The notes under the pieces were generated by a model that was given only the letters and a program-made list of their open reading frames with translations, was not told the DNA's origin and ran no database searches. A DNA stretch of 64,000 bases. It comes from Zygnema cylindricum (taxonomy: Eukaryota > Streptophyta > Zygnematophyceae > Zygnematales > Zygnemataceae). The stretch covers positions 143,511 through 207,510 of the forward strand of contig JBBHKE010001905.1 of the NCBI GenBank assembly GCA_037447655.1, given 5' to 3'. Position 1 is the stretch's first letter, and each line of letters begins with the position of its first letter. Of the stretch, positions 53,229 through 62,789 are shown piece by piece. The position numbers were made by a program, and so were the translations under genes.

Positions 53229-54130
53229 CAGAGTAGATGTGTTTGATAGGCAAAAAGTAATTGTGTCTAGAAAGATTATTATAAAGGATGAGGAAGTTCT
53301 ACAGATCTATTTAACATGATTGAAAAATAGGCTGAAGAAAAGTCACAATAATATGTTAATTTTTATACACAGAAGACAGTTTATTTTCCAGCTGTTCAGC
53401 AACCTCTAAGAGATCCACTATCTTCAGAACCTCAAGTTCCTCTTCACCTCAGATGGAGCATGCTAAACCCCTTCAAGAGCAATCTCAACAAGTTACAAGA
53501 CCAACGAGGAACGCAAGACATCAATCGGTCTCCGCCTCAGAATTTCTAGGGGGAAGGAGATCTAGTAACCATCTACAATCCGGATCACACTTTGCCAACT
53601 CTGCCAACCTGGGGGAACCTCAGACCATCCGGGAAGCCTTCTCTTCACCCGAAGGAACCCACTGGATTGAGGCGGCAAACGACGAAATAAAGTCCATAAT
53701 GGAAGCTCAAACGTGGGAGTTGGTTGATCTACCTCCGGAAAGGAAAGCCAATGGCAGCAAATGGGTATTCAAAGTGAAACTGAACCCCGATGGTACCATT
53801 AATAATACAAGGCCAGACTTGTGGCCAAAGGCTACAATTAGAAAGAACGAATTGACTTTGAGGAGACCTTCTCTCCGATGGTAAGGTTTCCAACCGTCAC
53901 AATTTAACTATGTCTAGCTGCAATTCAAAATATGGAAATACATCAAATGGATGTTAAAACAACTTTCTTTCATAGAGAGCTTGAAGAAACTATCTATATG
54001 CAGCAACCATAAATGTATGTAGAGAAAGGAAAGGAAAAATTAGCTTGTAAATTGATGAAATCTTTATATGGGCTGAAACAGGCCCTTAGACAATGGAACA
54101 TGAATCAGATATATTCCTAACTGGACTAGG
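53229..54130 (+). pseudogene. E14 integrase tail and RT start
   Basis: It begins with V-F-D-R-Q-K-V-I-V-S-R-K-I-I-I-K-D-E, the integrase C-terminal domain. It then has an open 143-codon stretch with S-A-S-E-F-L-G-G-R-R, T-I-R-E-A-F-S-S-P-E-G-T-H-W and L-V-D-L-P-P-E-R-K-A-N-G-S-K. RT continues in another frame to H-Q-M-D-V-K-T-T-F and Y-G-L-K-Q-A. Stops are at 53882 and 54010. Confidence 0.85.
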
Positions 54131-55283
54131 TGTTGATATTTGAGTATTTTCTGGGTCTGTTCTACGATAGAAAAAGATCAGAGGCAGTTTGCCTCTAACT
54201 CACTTTCGAAGCCCCACACTTGTTGTACTCACTAAAGGTTCGATAGGAAGCTAGAGCCATGGTTGCCTTAGCTCTCCAAAGAGATAGAAGTAGATTATGG
54301 TAGGTTTACTAAAATAGTATTTGACGGACCCATGATTTGATCTTGGTGCCTACGTTTCGTCAAACGACTCGTAGCCGGTAGCTTTATCCTATAATCTTTA
54401 TCCTAAGATCAGTGCTGTAGTATATCGGGTACGATGATTATTTATACAAATACAACACAATATGTTTCATTTAACTGATTACGAGACGGGCTGAACACGG
54501 AAATGTATTTAGACTGAACGAATTCCAGACCGCACGAAATTAACGAAATGATATTTTACTTCGACGGTCCGTATTAAATGTCGATGTAAATCAACGGTCG
54601 TGGTGCGAGCCGGGATTCCCGAATGGTCGCCTTGGCATTTTCCCGCGCCACCACTTCGGATGACACGTGGCAAAATCCTAAAATGTTGCGGGATCTTCGG
54701 AATGCATGATGACAAATCCAAATGTGACAAATGTCACATTTATGGCGATGTCCTACAATGTACATACAGAAAGTACTCAAGCAACTATACTTTCCTGTAC
54801 GGTACAGTCCTTTGATTGTTCCGTACCTCAGTACTACGGGATTTAGAGAGGGGTTTAGGACTTAGAATATTTTGGGTGGGTAGCCGCCTCGCTCCTAGAG
54901 AGCACATTGTATAAAAGGCAAACTTTGGCCAACCATAACTATTTACTCAATTGACCATTTTCAGTGATTTTTTTTGTTGCAAACTCAAGGGAGTTGAGGC
55001 TACACAAGAGTTAGTTTGTCAGAGTGTTTGCTTGCCAGGGTGGGTGCATTTCTAAGGGAAAGTCAAAGTGGGGAATGTTATCCAAAACTCATATTCCAAC
55101 TTTGCATTCTGTGGTGGAACTGAGCACACAAAAAGTATTATTTCAAAGAGGTGAAGTTGCAATGGGGTTTTGATTTTCAAAGGGTTAATCATTTGGGTTT
55201 ATATACACTTGGAGTCAGCACTACCTTGATTAGTCTCTTTGAATCTGTGAATTCTGTGTGGCAATGGAGCCCATAAAATTTCA
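54131..55283 (+). repeat. E15 5' LTR (1153 bp)
   Basis: It has six GTAC boxes in 54760-54834, the inverted repeat AAATGTGAC-AAAT-GTCACATTT (54719-54740), GGTTTAGGACTTAGAATATT at 54852-54871, and the gag ATG at 55264. Confidence 0.95.
54311..54392 (-). other. tRNA-like module in the E15 5' LTR
   Basis: Read on the minus strand: AGCTACCGGCTACGAG, a B-box-like AAGATCAAATCATG, and a TTTT run at the end (54311-54314). It aligns with the E6 modules. It is antisense to the element. Confidence 0.45.
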
Positions 55284-56249
55284 GGTTATGGGCTCACCAT
55301 CTAGGGTGCCTATGTTTGATGGAACAGGCCTCACTTATTGAAGTTCACGATAGAGGGATTGCTTTTCGAAAAGCACTTATGGGGAATTGTTTCGGGACAA
55401 GTGAGGTGTTTCCTACCGGGCTTTGGAGGAACTCACTATAGAGAATCATCTGGGGCTTTCCAGAAAACCAACCGGAGTAAAGATGCAACGGAAGGTGAAG
55501 GGAAAATCATTACCATGGAAAGGGGAAAAGGGGAGAAGGATAAAGGAATACCGATGTTGAGGGGAGCTAGGCTCTCGGTTACGGTTCCACTTGTGGGGAT
55601 TATAACTCAACCAAAAACTGAAGAAAATGATTGGAAAATATGGGAATACAAAAACACTTTAGCAAAACATCTCATATTTAGATACGTGTCTAAGTCCATT
55701 GCTATCACTTTTCTAAATCTAACGAAGTCTTCAAAAATTTGGGAAACTCTACGTCACATTTATAAAAGTGAGACTATACAGAGGGATCATTTAGTAAAAT
55801 AAGAAATAGAGGCCTATGTTTATAAAGGCGGTAGCATGATAGAGTTTTGCAATGATATTGCTGCATTATATGTTAAGCTTGCTGGTGCGAGATATGTAGA
55901 ATCTGAGGAGAGAAAGATTAATACACTAATCATGAAGCTCTCAGGTAAGTACGAAGACATCATTTGCCGTATGCAGGGAATGGATGGCTCCTCAAGGACT
56001 TGGAGCATTACCATGGGGATAATTCTTGTGAGGGAAAGCACTTTGGAGCTTAGTAAGGGAAGTGAGAGGGTGATTGCATTTACAACTGGTGGTAACTGTT
56101 GGAAGCGTGATGTGCGGAACAGCGGTGACGAGCGAAAGCGTGATGAGAGGAAGAAAATCAAAGGTAAACCTTATAGAAAACTTTGGTGGAAAGAGAGGGA
56201 GAAGAAAAGAAAGGGGAGCTTTGAAAAAAGGGGTGTGCTTCCTTTGTAG
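55264..56249 (+). pseudogene. E15 gag
   Basis: The LTR-borne start gives M-E-P-I-K-F-Q, then V-M-G-S-P-S-R from the PBS and V-P-M-F-D-G-T-G-L-T-Y, then a stop near 55340. Open stretches follow in the same frame: 55338-55802 (H-L-W-G-I-V-S-G-Q-V-R; K-S-S-K-I-W-E-T-L-R-H-I-Y-K-S-E) and 55836-56249 (M-I-E-F-C-N-D-I-A-A-L-Y-V-K-L-A-G-A; M-K-L-S-G-K-Y-E-D-I-I-C-R). A frameshift near 56180 moves the zinc knuckle to the next frame. Gag is nearly intact apart from two stops and the shift. Confidence 0.9.
55284..55298 (+). other. E15 primer-binding site
   Basis: GGTTATGGGCTCACC, one base off the consensus, follows the LTR. Confidence 0.82.
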
Positions 56250-57174
56250 GAAACCGGGTCATTATTTGGAGGAATGCCTTTGTTTGGAAGAACTTAGAAT
56301 TTGGAATGTGAATGAGAAGGAAGAAAAGGAAGAGGAGAGAGAGGATGAAGATATTTTGGAGCTTTTTCACATCGTTATAATGGAGAAAAGAGAAAAGCAC
56401 ATAGAAATTCCACGGAAGCGACAGTGTGCTTTTGGATGTATAAGGGAAGTAAAGAGAGAAGAGGTACTTGAGGATGTCAAGGAGTGTAGAGTATTTGACT
56501 TAGATATAAGAAAGTCAGATCTAGGATTTATAAGTGTAAAAGGGAAATATAAAAATAATAAGGATAATTTCATAAAAAATTTGGAAACTGAAAACTGGTT
56601 AGAAAGTGAGACTTCAACGGATTCCAAAGAAAGGGGAAAAGTAAATCTAGAGGGGGCTCTAAAGGATAGGGGAGAAGAAAAATATTTAAATGAAGGTTTA
56701 AGGGAGGAGAAATATTTATTGGGGATAAAATTAGTAAGTGATAGTGGAAAGAATTTTATGGGAGAGAGTGAGGAAAGTTCAAAAAATAGGGTGAGTATCA
56801 TGGATAAAAATATGAGTACGGAAGATGTAGATTTTATGAGGAACTTAGTGGGAACTCTTGATATAAAGATAAACTTGGGGGGTAATGGATTTGTCATCAC
56901 TAATAGGAGTGATGTTATCTATGAAGGTGTGCTTGTGAAAGGGTTAGCATCTGGGTGTGTGTTGCAGATTAGAGATGGGGTTGGATGTTTGAATTGCAAG
57001 AGGGAAATCGGTTTTTGTGTGGATGGAAAAGAGATGAGGTGGATAAAATCTTTGCTGGGATTTATTAAAAGTGGGATGCTAAATAAAATGTGTGATCAGC
57101 AAGATGGGATGTTTATTTCAGCTCATCTAAATGGACTTTTTAAAATAAGACGGTATTGTCTTAAAGTTTTATGA
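56074..57174 (+). CDS. E15 mini-ORF: zinc knuckle plus pol remnant, 366 codons
   Basis: The gag-related part starts near residue 37 and has an intact CCHC knuckle (C-F-L-C-R-K-P-G-H-Y-L-E-E-C). After E-I-P-R-K-R-Q-C-A-F-G the protease D-S-G should follow; it is absent. What follows resembles the integrase tail (S-E-T-S-T-D-S-K-E-R-G), the RT end (E-E-K-Y-L-L-G-I-K), a shortened connection (M-R-N-L-V-G-T) and RNase H remnants (I-T-N-R-S-D; G-C-V-L-Q-I-R-D-G-V-G-C; R-W-I-K-S-L-L). The E6 ORF matches its second half collinearly, so the same deletions predate both copies. Function unknown; possibly a gag extension. Confidence 0.75.
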   Translation: MHLQLVVTVGSVMCGTAVTSESVMRGRKSKVNLIENFGGKRGRRKERGALKKGVCFLCRKPGHYLEECLCLEELRIWNVNEKEEKEEEREDEDILELFHIVIMEKREKHIEIPRKRQCAFGCIREVKREEVLEDVKECRVFDLDIRKSDLGFISVKGKYKNNKDNFIKNLETENWLESETSTDSKERGKVNLEGALKDRGEEKYLNEGLREEKYLLGIKLVSDSGKNFMGESEESSKNRVSIMDKNMSTEDVDFMRNLVGTLDIKINLGGNGFVITNRSDVIYEGVLVKGLASGCVLQIRDGVGCLNCKREIGFCVDGKEMRWIKSLLGFIKSGMLNKMCDQQDGMFISAHLNGLFKIRRYCLKVL

Positions 57175-57251
57175 AAAGAAAAGGAAAAGGAAAAAGAAAA
57201 AGGGGAGGGGATGTTTGCATTTTTTTTTGTGTGTGGTGAAAAGAAAATAGA

Positions 57252-57268
57252 CTAGAAAATAAGGGGAG
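57252..57268 (+). other. E15 polypurine tract
   Basis: CTAGAAAATAAGGGGAG lies directly before the 3' LTR. Confidence 0.85.
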
Positions 57269-58414
57269 TGTTGATATTTGAGTATTTTTAAGGTCTGTTT
57301 TAGGATAGAAAAAGAGCGGAGGCAGTCTTCCTGTAACTCCCTTTCCAAGCCCCCACACTTGTTGTAGTCACTGAAGGCTTGATAGGGAGCTAGAGCCATG
57401 GCTGTTTTAGCTCTCCAGAGAGATAGGAGTAGATAATGGTAGGATTACTAAAATGATATTTGACGAACCAAGTATTTGATCCTGGTACCTACCGTCCGTC
57501 AAACAACCCGTAGCCGGTAGCTTTATCCTATAGTCTAGGATAAGTGCTAGAGTATATTGGATACGATAATTATTAATACAAATACAACACAATATGTTTC
57601 ATTTAACTGATTACGGGACGGGCTGAACACGGAAACGGATTTAAAATGTATAAATTCCGAACCGCACGGAATTAACGAAACGACATTTTATTTCGACGGT
57701 CGGTATTAAATGTTGACGTAAATCAACGGTCGTGGTGCGAGCCGAAATTTCGGAATGGCCACTTTGGCGTTTTCCGGCGCCGCCAATTCGGAAAACACGT
57801 GGCAAAAACCTAGAATGTTGCGGGATCTCCGGAATGCATGATGACAAATCTGAATCGGACAAATGTCACATTTATGGCGATGTCGTACAATGTATGTACA
57901 GAAAGTACTGCGGCAGCTGTACTTTACTATACGGTACAGTCCTCTGATTGGTTCGTACCTCATTACTAGGGGGTTTATAGAGGGGTTTAGGACTTATAAT
58001 GTTTTGGGTAGGTAGCCGCCTCTCTCCTAGAGAGCATCTTATATAAAAGGCAAACTTTGGCCAACCAGAACTATTAACTCAGTTGACCATTTTAAGTGAT
58101 TTTTTTTGCTGCGGACTCAAGGGAGTCTAGGCTACACAAGGGTTAGTCAATCAGAGTGTTTGCCTACCAGGGTGGTTGCATTTCTAAGGGAAAGTCAAAG
58201 TGGGGAATGTTATCCAAAACTCATATTCCAACTTTGCATTATGTGGTGGAACTGAGCACATTGAAAGTCTTATTTCACAAGGGTGAAGCTGTAATGGGGT
58301 TTTGATTGTCAAGAAGTCAATCATTTGGGTTTATATAAACTTGGAGTTTGCACTATCTAGATAAGCTTCTTTGATCTGCTAGTTTTGTGTTGCAATGGAG
58401 CCCATAGAATTTCA
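57269..58414 (+). repeat. E15 3' LTR (1146 bp)
   Basis: It is the partner of 54131-55283. It has GGTTTAGGACTTATAATGTT near 57984 and the in-LTR gag ATG at 58394. Confidence 0.95.
57449..57532 (-). other. tRNA-like module in the E15 3' LTR
   Basis: Same blocks as in the 5' LTR copy, including the TTTT run on the minus strand. It is antisense to the element. Confidence 0.45.
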
Positions 58415-59359
58415 CTAAGCTTTAAGTGAATCAGTTCAGATCAATCTGTGTATGTTCTGCAAGGGAAAGATGGTATACTTTATATTGTTGTGTATATAGA
58501 TGATTTGCTGCTTATCACGAAATCTATGGATGAGATAAACCGTATTAAGAAAGCCTTAAAAGCCAGATTTGAGATGAAAGACCTCGGTGAGGCCAAATAC
58601 ATCTTAGGGATACAAGTATAGAGAGATAGAAATAAGAAATCGATTATGTTAACTGAAAAGGAGGCTATAGGTTCCATGCTTGAAAATTTCCATATAAAAG
58701 AGGTTAAAGAATGTGTTACTCTTATGGAATACAGGCAAAAATTAGAGGGAACTGATTCTAATACAAGTATTCTAGTTAGTGACAGCCTAGAGTCAGGGGA
58801 GGAGGATTTCATGGCCTCAAAACCATACAGGCAGGTAGTTGGTAGCCTTATTTACTTTATGAACTGCACGAGGCCCGATATCGCAGTTGTTGTTGGTGCC
58901 TTAAGTCAAAGTCTACAGAATCCTAAAAAGGCAGACTGGGAAGCTGCAAAAAGAGTTTTGAGGTATCTGGCAGGAACTTGGAACCTAACACTTGTCCTTG
59001 GAGGAGGAGAAGTCAAGCTGCAGACTTGGAGCGATGCGAGCTATGGCGACATGCCCAACAGAAAATCAACCACTGGATTCGTTTTGCACTACTGGATTCA
59101 TTTTGCATATTGGAAATAGAACCTGTTGTTGGAGCAATAAACTTCAAAAGTCACCGCCCAATCAACCATGGAGTCCGAATATATTGCAGCAAGCTTTGCC
59201 CTCAATGAACTCGTATGGGTAAAAGCTCTCTTGCAAGAATTGGGACACATGCAAACTTGTCCTCAAGTTATTTGGTGTGAGAACCAGGCACCCATTGCAA
59301 AAGCTCTACCTGCACCTAAATTACAGTTTTGCAGAAAGGCTATCGGGCTGGGTGAATAA
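58415..59359 (+). pseudogene. E14 RT end and RNase H
   Basis: It resumes RT with W-I-S-S-D-Q-S-V-Y-V-L-type sequence and I-V-V-Y-I-D-D-L-L-L-I (YIDD). Then come M-K-D-L-G-E-A-K-Y-I-L-G-I-Q-V, V-V-G-S-L-I-Y-F-M-N-C-T-R-P-D and T-W-S-D-A-S-Y-G-D-M-P. A 20-bp tandem duplication near 59081-59120 shifts the frame. The last part has M-E-S-E-Y-I-A-A and W-C-E-N-Q-A-P. About 45 codons (the H-H-F-K-S-K-H block) are deleted before the terminal P-K-L-Q-F-C-R. Confidence 0.88.
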
Positions 59360-59381
59360 CTAAATTAAAGCTTTAGGGGAG

Positions 59382-60372
59382 TGTTGTTTTTCAATGTTTT
59401 GTCCTCAGTAGATAGAGTTGTGAGACGAGATTTATAACTTATAATATTTTGGTGAAGTTGGGTGTAATACTTACCTCAAATAGTGTGATAGTGAAATGTC
59501 TACTCTAAGAGTATTTTGTACGGTCACATAGACACGCTTCGACATTTCGGACAATGCACAAAGTGCGGAATGGTCCTGGAGACATGGCACTTATCGAACG
59601 ACTGAATTCGTCAAATCGGAAGGACGGAAAATGAACCGGACAGCCGAGAACACAATTGTGAAAGGAAAATACTGAACATTGATTTTTATCAAATCAACAA
59701 ATGGAACTCAAGTGGGGACCACAGGTGACGAGATGCCTCGTAAGCATTCTAGATTGTCGTACAGGATTGCCACAGCAGGTTGGACGTATTTGATGGGTAC
59801 TGACTAAGTAAGCAACAGGTTGGACGTATTTGATGGGTACTGACTAAGTAAGCAACATTATCAGTATGGCGTCAGATTGTAAATACCTGAAAGAATAGTT
59901 TTCTGTTGCGTAATGCTTTAGTAAATAGTGCTTCACTATTTAGTTTTAGGTTAGTTACAATTAGGTTTTAGAAGTACGTTAGAGTACGTTGTCGTTCTAC
60001 AGTACAGTACCACTATTCCGCGTACTGACACCTGATTGGTTAATGGGCAGGAGATGCTCACTGAGTGTCTAAAGTTTAGGACTTAGAAATATTTTTGTAT
60101 CCAGTTTTAGGAATATGGAAAATTGAAAGGCAATTTTTGGGAAACTTGCAGTCTCCATATCTTATGGTTTACTGGACCAATTGTGCTGCAATTTTGGGAA
60201 TTGACAGTGTGTATGGTGGTGTATCTGTATGTTGAATTTGATACAAATTTATGTTTTTATAGTGTTGGGAAAACTGTTGTTTGTAGGATTTTTGTTAGCT
60301 TCTGCTAAGAAACATTTCTGCTTCTACCACTACTGGTGCAGCTCCACCTGTGCGAGTGGTCATAGAACAACA
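59382..60372 (+). repeat. E14 3' LTR (991 bp)
   Basis: It follows a family A polypurine tract (AAAGCTTTAGGGGAG, 59367-59381), starts TGTTGTTTTTC and ends AGAACAACA. It has five GTAC boxes at 59974-60025 and TTTAGGACTTAGAAATATTTT at 60074-60094. The downstream flank is ATTCT. No matching left LTR is in the window. Confidence 0.88.
59776..59855. repeat. 40-bp exact tandem duplication in the E14 3' LTR
   Basis: Units 59776-59815 and 59816-59855, starting CAGGTTGGACG, are identical. Confidence 0.92.
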
Positions 60373-60780
60373 ATTCTATTATTTTTTCTTCTTCTTTTTA
60401 CTAAATTGTGACCTCCACGTGGCACAACTCAAACAGGTGAGCTAGTTCCTTCGGCTATCTCAACCACCAATCATTTTCAAACACGTTTTTTGTTTTTTTC
60501 ATGCATACTTTTTCGCATAACGGGTGTTTTTTTACCGCAAAATTGTCAATCCAAACCATAGATGTCTTATTCTTACAGATTTTGACATTTTTACGAAATT
60601 TTGTTTTTTTATAGATTTCGAACCTTTTGTAAAATGCGTATACTTTTCGTTCGGACAAAATGTACAATAATTATATATGGAAATATTCAAATAAAGGGTT
60701 TACCGTGAATCGCTATTAAAGTTAAACTCTATTTTGGGTAGTCAAAAACTAACGTTAATTTATACATACCTAACACTAAT
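60373..60780. other. AT-rich stretch without recognised gene
   Basis: It has pyrimidine tracts and short open frames without any recognised domain. At 60702-60718 it has ACCGTGAATCGCTATTA, the same terminal sequence as the MITE at 63266-63886. Confidence 0.5.
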
Positions 60781-60784
60781 TTGG

Positions 60785-61320
60785 ATGTAGTCGTGAAAGT
60801 CTATGTTCACATGTTCGACGCTTGAATGTGTGAGAAAAGGTTCTCGTCTTTATGATGGGATTCAAATCTGAGTGCGCTTTTTCATGGCGAAGCGCTCAAT
60901 TTCCGTGTCGACGCCTTTATCGCACGCTTATAGTATACGTCTTTACAAAATAATGAGCAGTTTCCGTACGAAATGATTCATTTTTTACACTACACTATTT
61001 AAATGTTAAAAAAAGTCAAAATTGGAGCAATTAACGCTAATTAAACAAAACCTATAGTTTGTGTTCACATATTCGACACTTGAACATGTGCGAACAAGTT
61101 TTTGTGATTTTCTTTCGTCTTTATGACTTGGAATCAAATTTGAGTACGCTTTTCCGTGGCGACGCACTTTATTTCCCGTGTCGACGCCGTTACTTGACAC
61201 TTATTTTGTACTTCTGAATAAAGTAATGAATAGTTTTAGTACGAACTGACAATTAGTACATTCCACTTTTTAAAGCAGTCGAAGTTAGAGTAGCTAACGC
61301 TATTTAATAAGTATGCAATT
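60785..61320. repeat. Diverged tandem repeat, two units of about 258 bp
   Basis: The blocks recur in order at an offset of about 258: GTTCACATgTTCGACgCTTGAA, then TCGTCTTTATGA, then TGAGT-CGCTTTT-C-TGGCG, then CCGTGTCGACGCC, then TAATGA-AGTTT. A partial further unit may precede 60785. No coding potential is seen. Confidence 0.8.
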
Positions 61321-61370
61321 AACGTAAAACAAAAATAAGTTTGATTGAGTTGTAGTAGTATTTTTTATTA

Positions 61371-62112
61371 AGGTCAAGTTCCATCAGTCGTTTCTGTAAT
61401 CGTACGGCCAACTCTATGGGCCGGGTTAATTGAGTCGATGTTCCATCACGAAGCGTCTGTAAATCACGTGTTATACATTGAGTGGCACCACGTGGGTTTT
61501 TACCGGATATTTAAAATCTTTTACAAATCTTCATACCGACAAATCTCACTTTAAACCTTCACATGCGTACCATGTACTTGCATACCAAGTCATAATACGA
61601 CTTAACTTTTGTACTTTTGGCAAACGCCAGTCTTTTACGCCAGCTCATTGTTTAAGGTTCTTGTTTTCGAACATGACGAAAATCCTTTGCCGGAAATAGT
61701 GTGACAAAAGAGCGTTGCCAAAAATAGCGCGACGAAGGACAGCTTCGATATTACTTTTTTTATTTTCAGTTGCATTTTTAAATGTACATATCATAAGCAT
61801 TTTTTTTGATTTTTTGTTGGTTGTCCATCGTGACACGTAGCTAAATCGTCCAGCGTGTCTTGATTAACTTTTTTCTATATATGCCAACCCACCTGTTTAA
61901 GGTACGTTGATAACTACAGACAAAAATTAAGCGAACGCCTCGCGGATGGATATCCAACGGTCAATGTTACCTCCAAGACCTACATAGAGTATTGGTAAGA
62001 TTCTCTGTAATGTTGTTTCGCGTATAAAAACAAAATCAGCGGGTACCGTTTGGCACGGATAGTCGCGGATTTCTGTAAACTACCCCACATTTTGACTGAT
62101 GGAACTTGACCC
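61371..62112. mobile_element. TIR element (742 bp) with TTA target duplication
   Basis: The ends are AGGTCAAGTTCCATCAGTC at the left and the reverse complement of GGGTCAAGTTCCATCAGTC at the right, flanked by TTA at 61368-61370 and 62113-62115. No transposase is visible. A three-base TTA duplication points to a PIF/Harbinger or Tourist-like MITE. The superfamily call is inference. Confidence 0.75.
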
Positions 62113-62789
62113 TTAGATGTTTTTATATTTTTTATTTTATTATAAAGTCAAAGTCGGTCAACGCATTTTATAAAGTCTTTTATTTTGTTTCATGCGCATA
62201 TTCGTTCATTTTTGGCCGTTTCATGCATGTGTTTTATGCGCATGAGACATCTATGCTTCAAACCTAAATCTCTCATATAAAGCGCATAACGTAGACAAAC
62301 TACACAATAAAATATACAATCGTTTTTAGTTCATATCGTAGAGGTATTATGATAAAGTACGCACGGTTTGTTGAAAGTTCGTACAATTTGGCAACAATAT
62401 TAGGGCAAAGTTCTTCATTGTAATTACTTGTGGTTGTTCAAATCGTGCGATTTTTTCCTTTTTTCCAATTTCTACGTATAACTAGTGTCTTTTGAAAAAA
62501 TTGCAAAAAAATGCGGGGTACTTTTTGTTCGGTAAACTGAACGGGAAATGTACTGGGAATGTACGGTTTTTTACGGGAATTTTACAAACTTCGACGAAAA
62601 GTTACGTTGAACTTCATAGTACTTTCGGTCCGCTGAACTTAACAGAAATTTTACGGGAAGATACGGAATTCTACTGATAAAGTTCGGACTTTTACAAAAA
62701 GAGACATTGCAGAGTTGCACCATTTGCGTGCAGTAAGTTTGAATTTTGTACTATCGTCTTCTTCAAAAAAAATTTAGAGAAGCCGCCAT
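62113..62789. other. AT-rich stretch without recognised gene
   Basis: It has T-rich runs and a cluster of short TACGGG/TACGG words near 62510-62670. No domain or repeat with clear ends was found. Confidence 0.5.

Larger units (their letters stand above)
54131..58414 (+). mobile_element. E15: gag-bearing mini-element, same family as E6
   Basis: The flanks are CTAGG (54126-54130) and CTAAG (58415-58419), a target duplication with one mismatch. The LTRs of 1153 and 1146 bp start TGTTGATATTTG, as in E6. The 2-kb internal region has a PBS, gag with zinc knuckle, then a pol remnant in which protease, integrase and the RT core are missing, and a polypurine tract. It is a natural internal-deletion derivative of a family B element and depends on others for enzymes. 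Confidence 0.92.
53229..60372 (+). mobile_element. E14: family A copia element, 5' half missing, split by E15
   Basis: The pieces are 53229-54130 (integrase tail, RT start) and 58415-60372 (RT end, RNase H, polypurine tract, 3' LTR). The RT frame is restored across E15 at T-G-L-G. The 5' part is lost at the E13 boundary. Confidence 0.87.

Noticed and set aside
61478-61699. Possible short host gene in the right flank
   Set aside because: 73 codons without domain, inside the TIR element. No codon or splice evidence.
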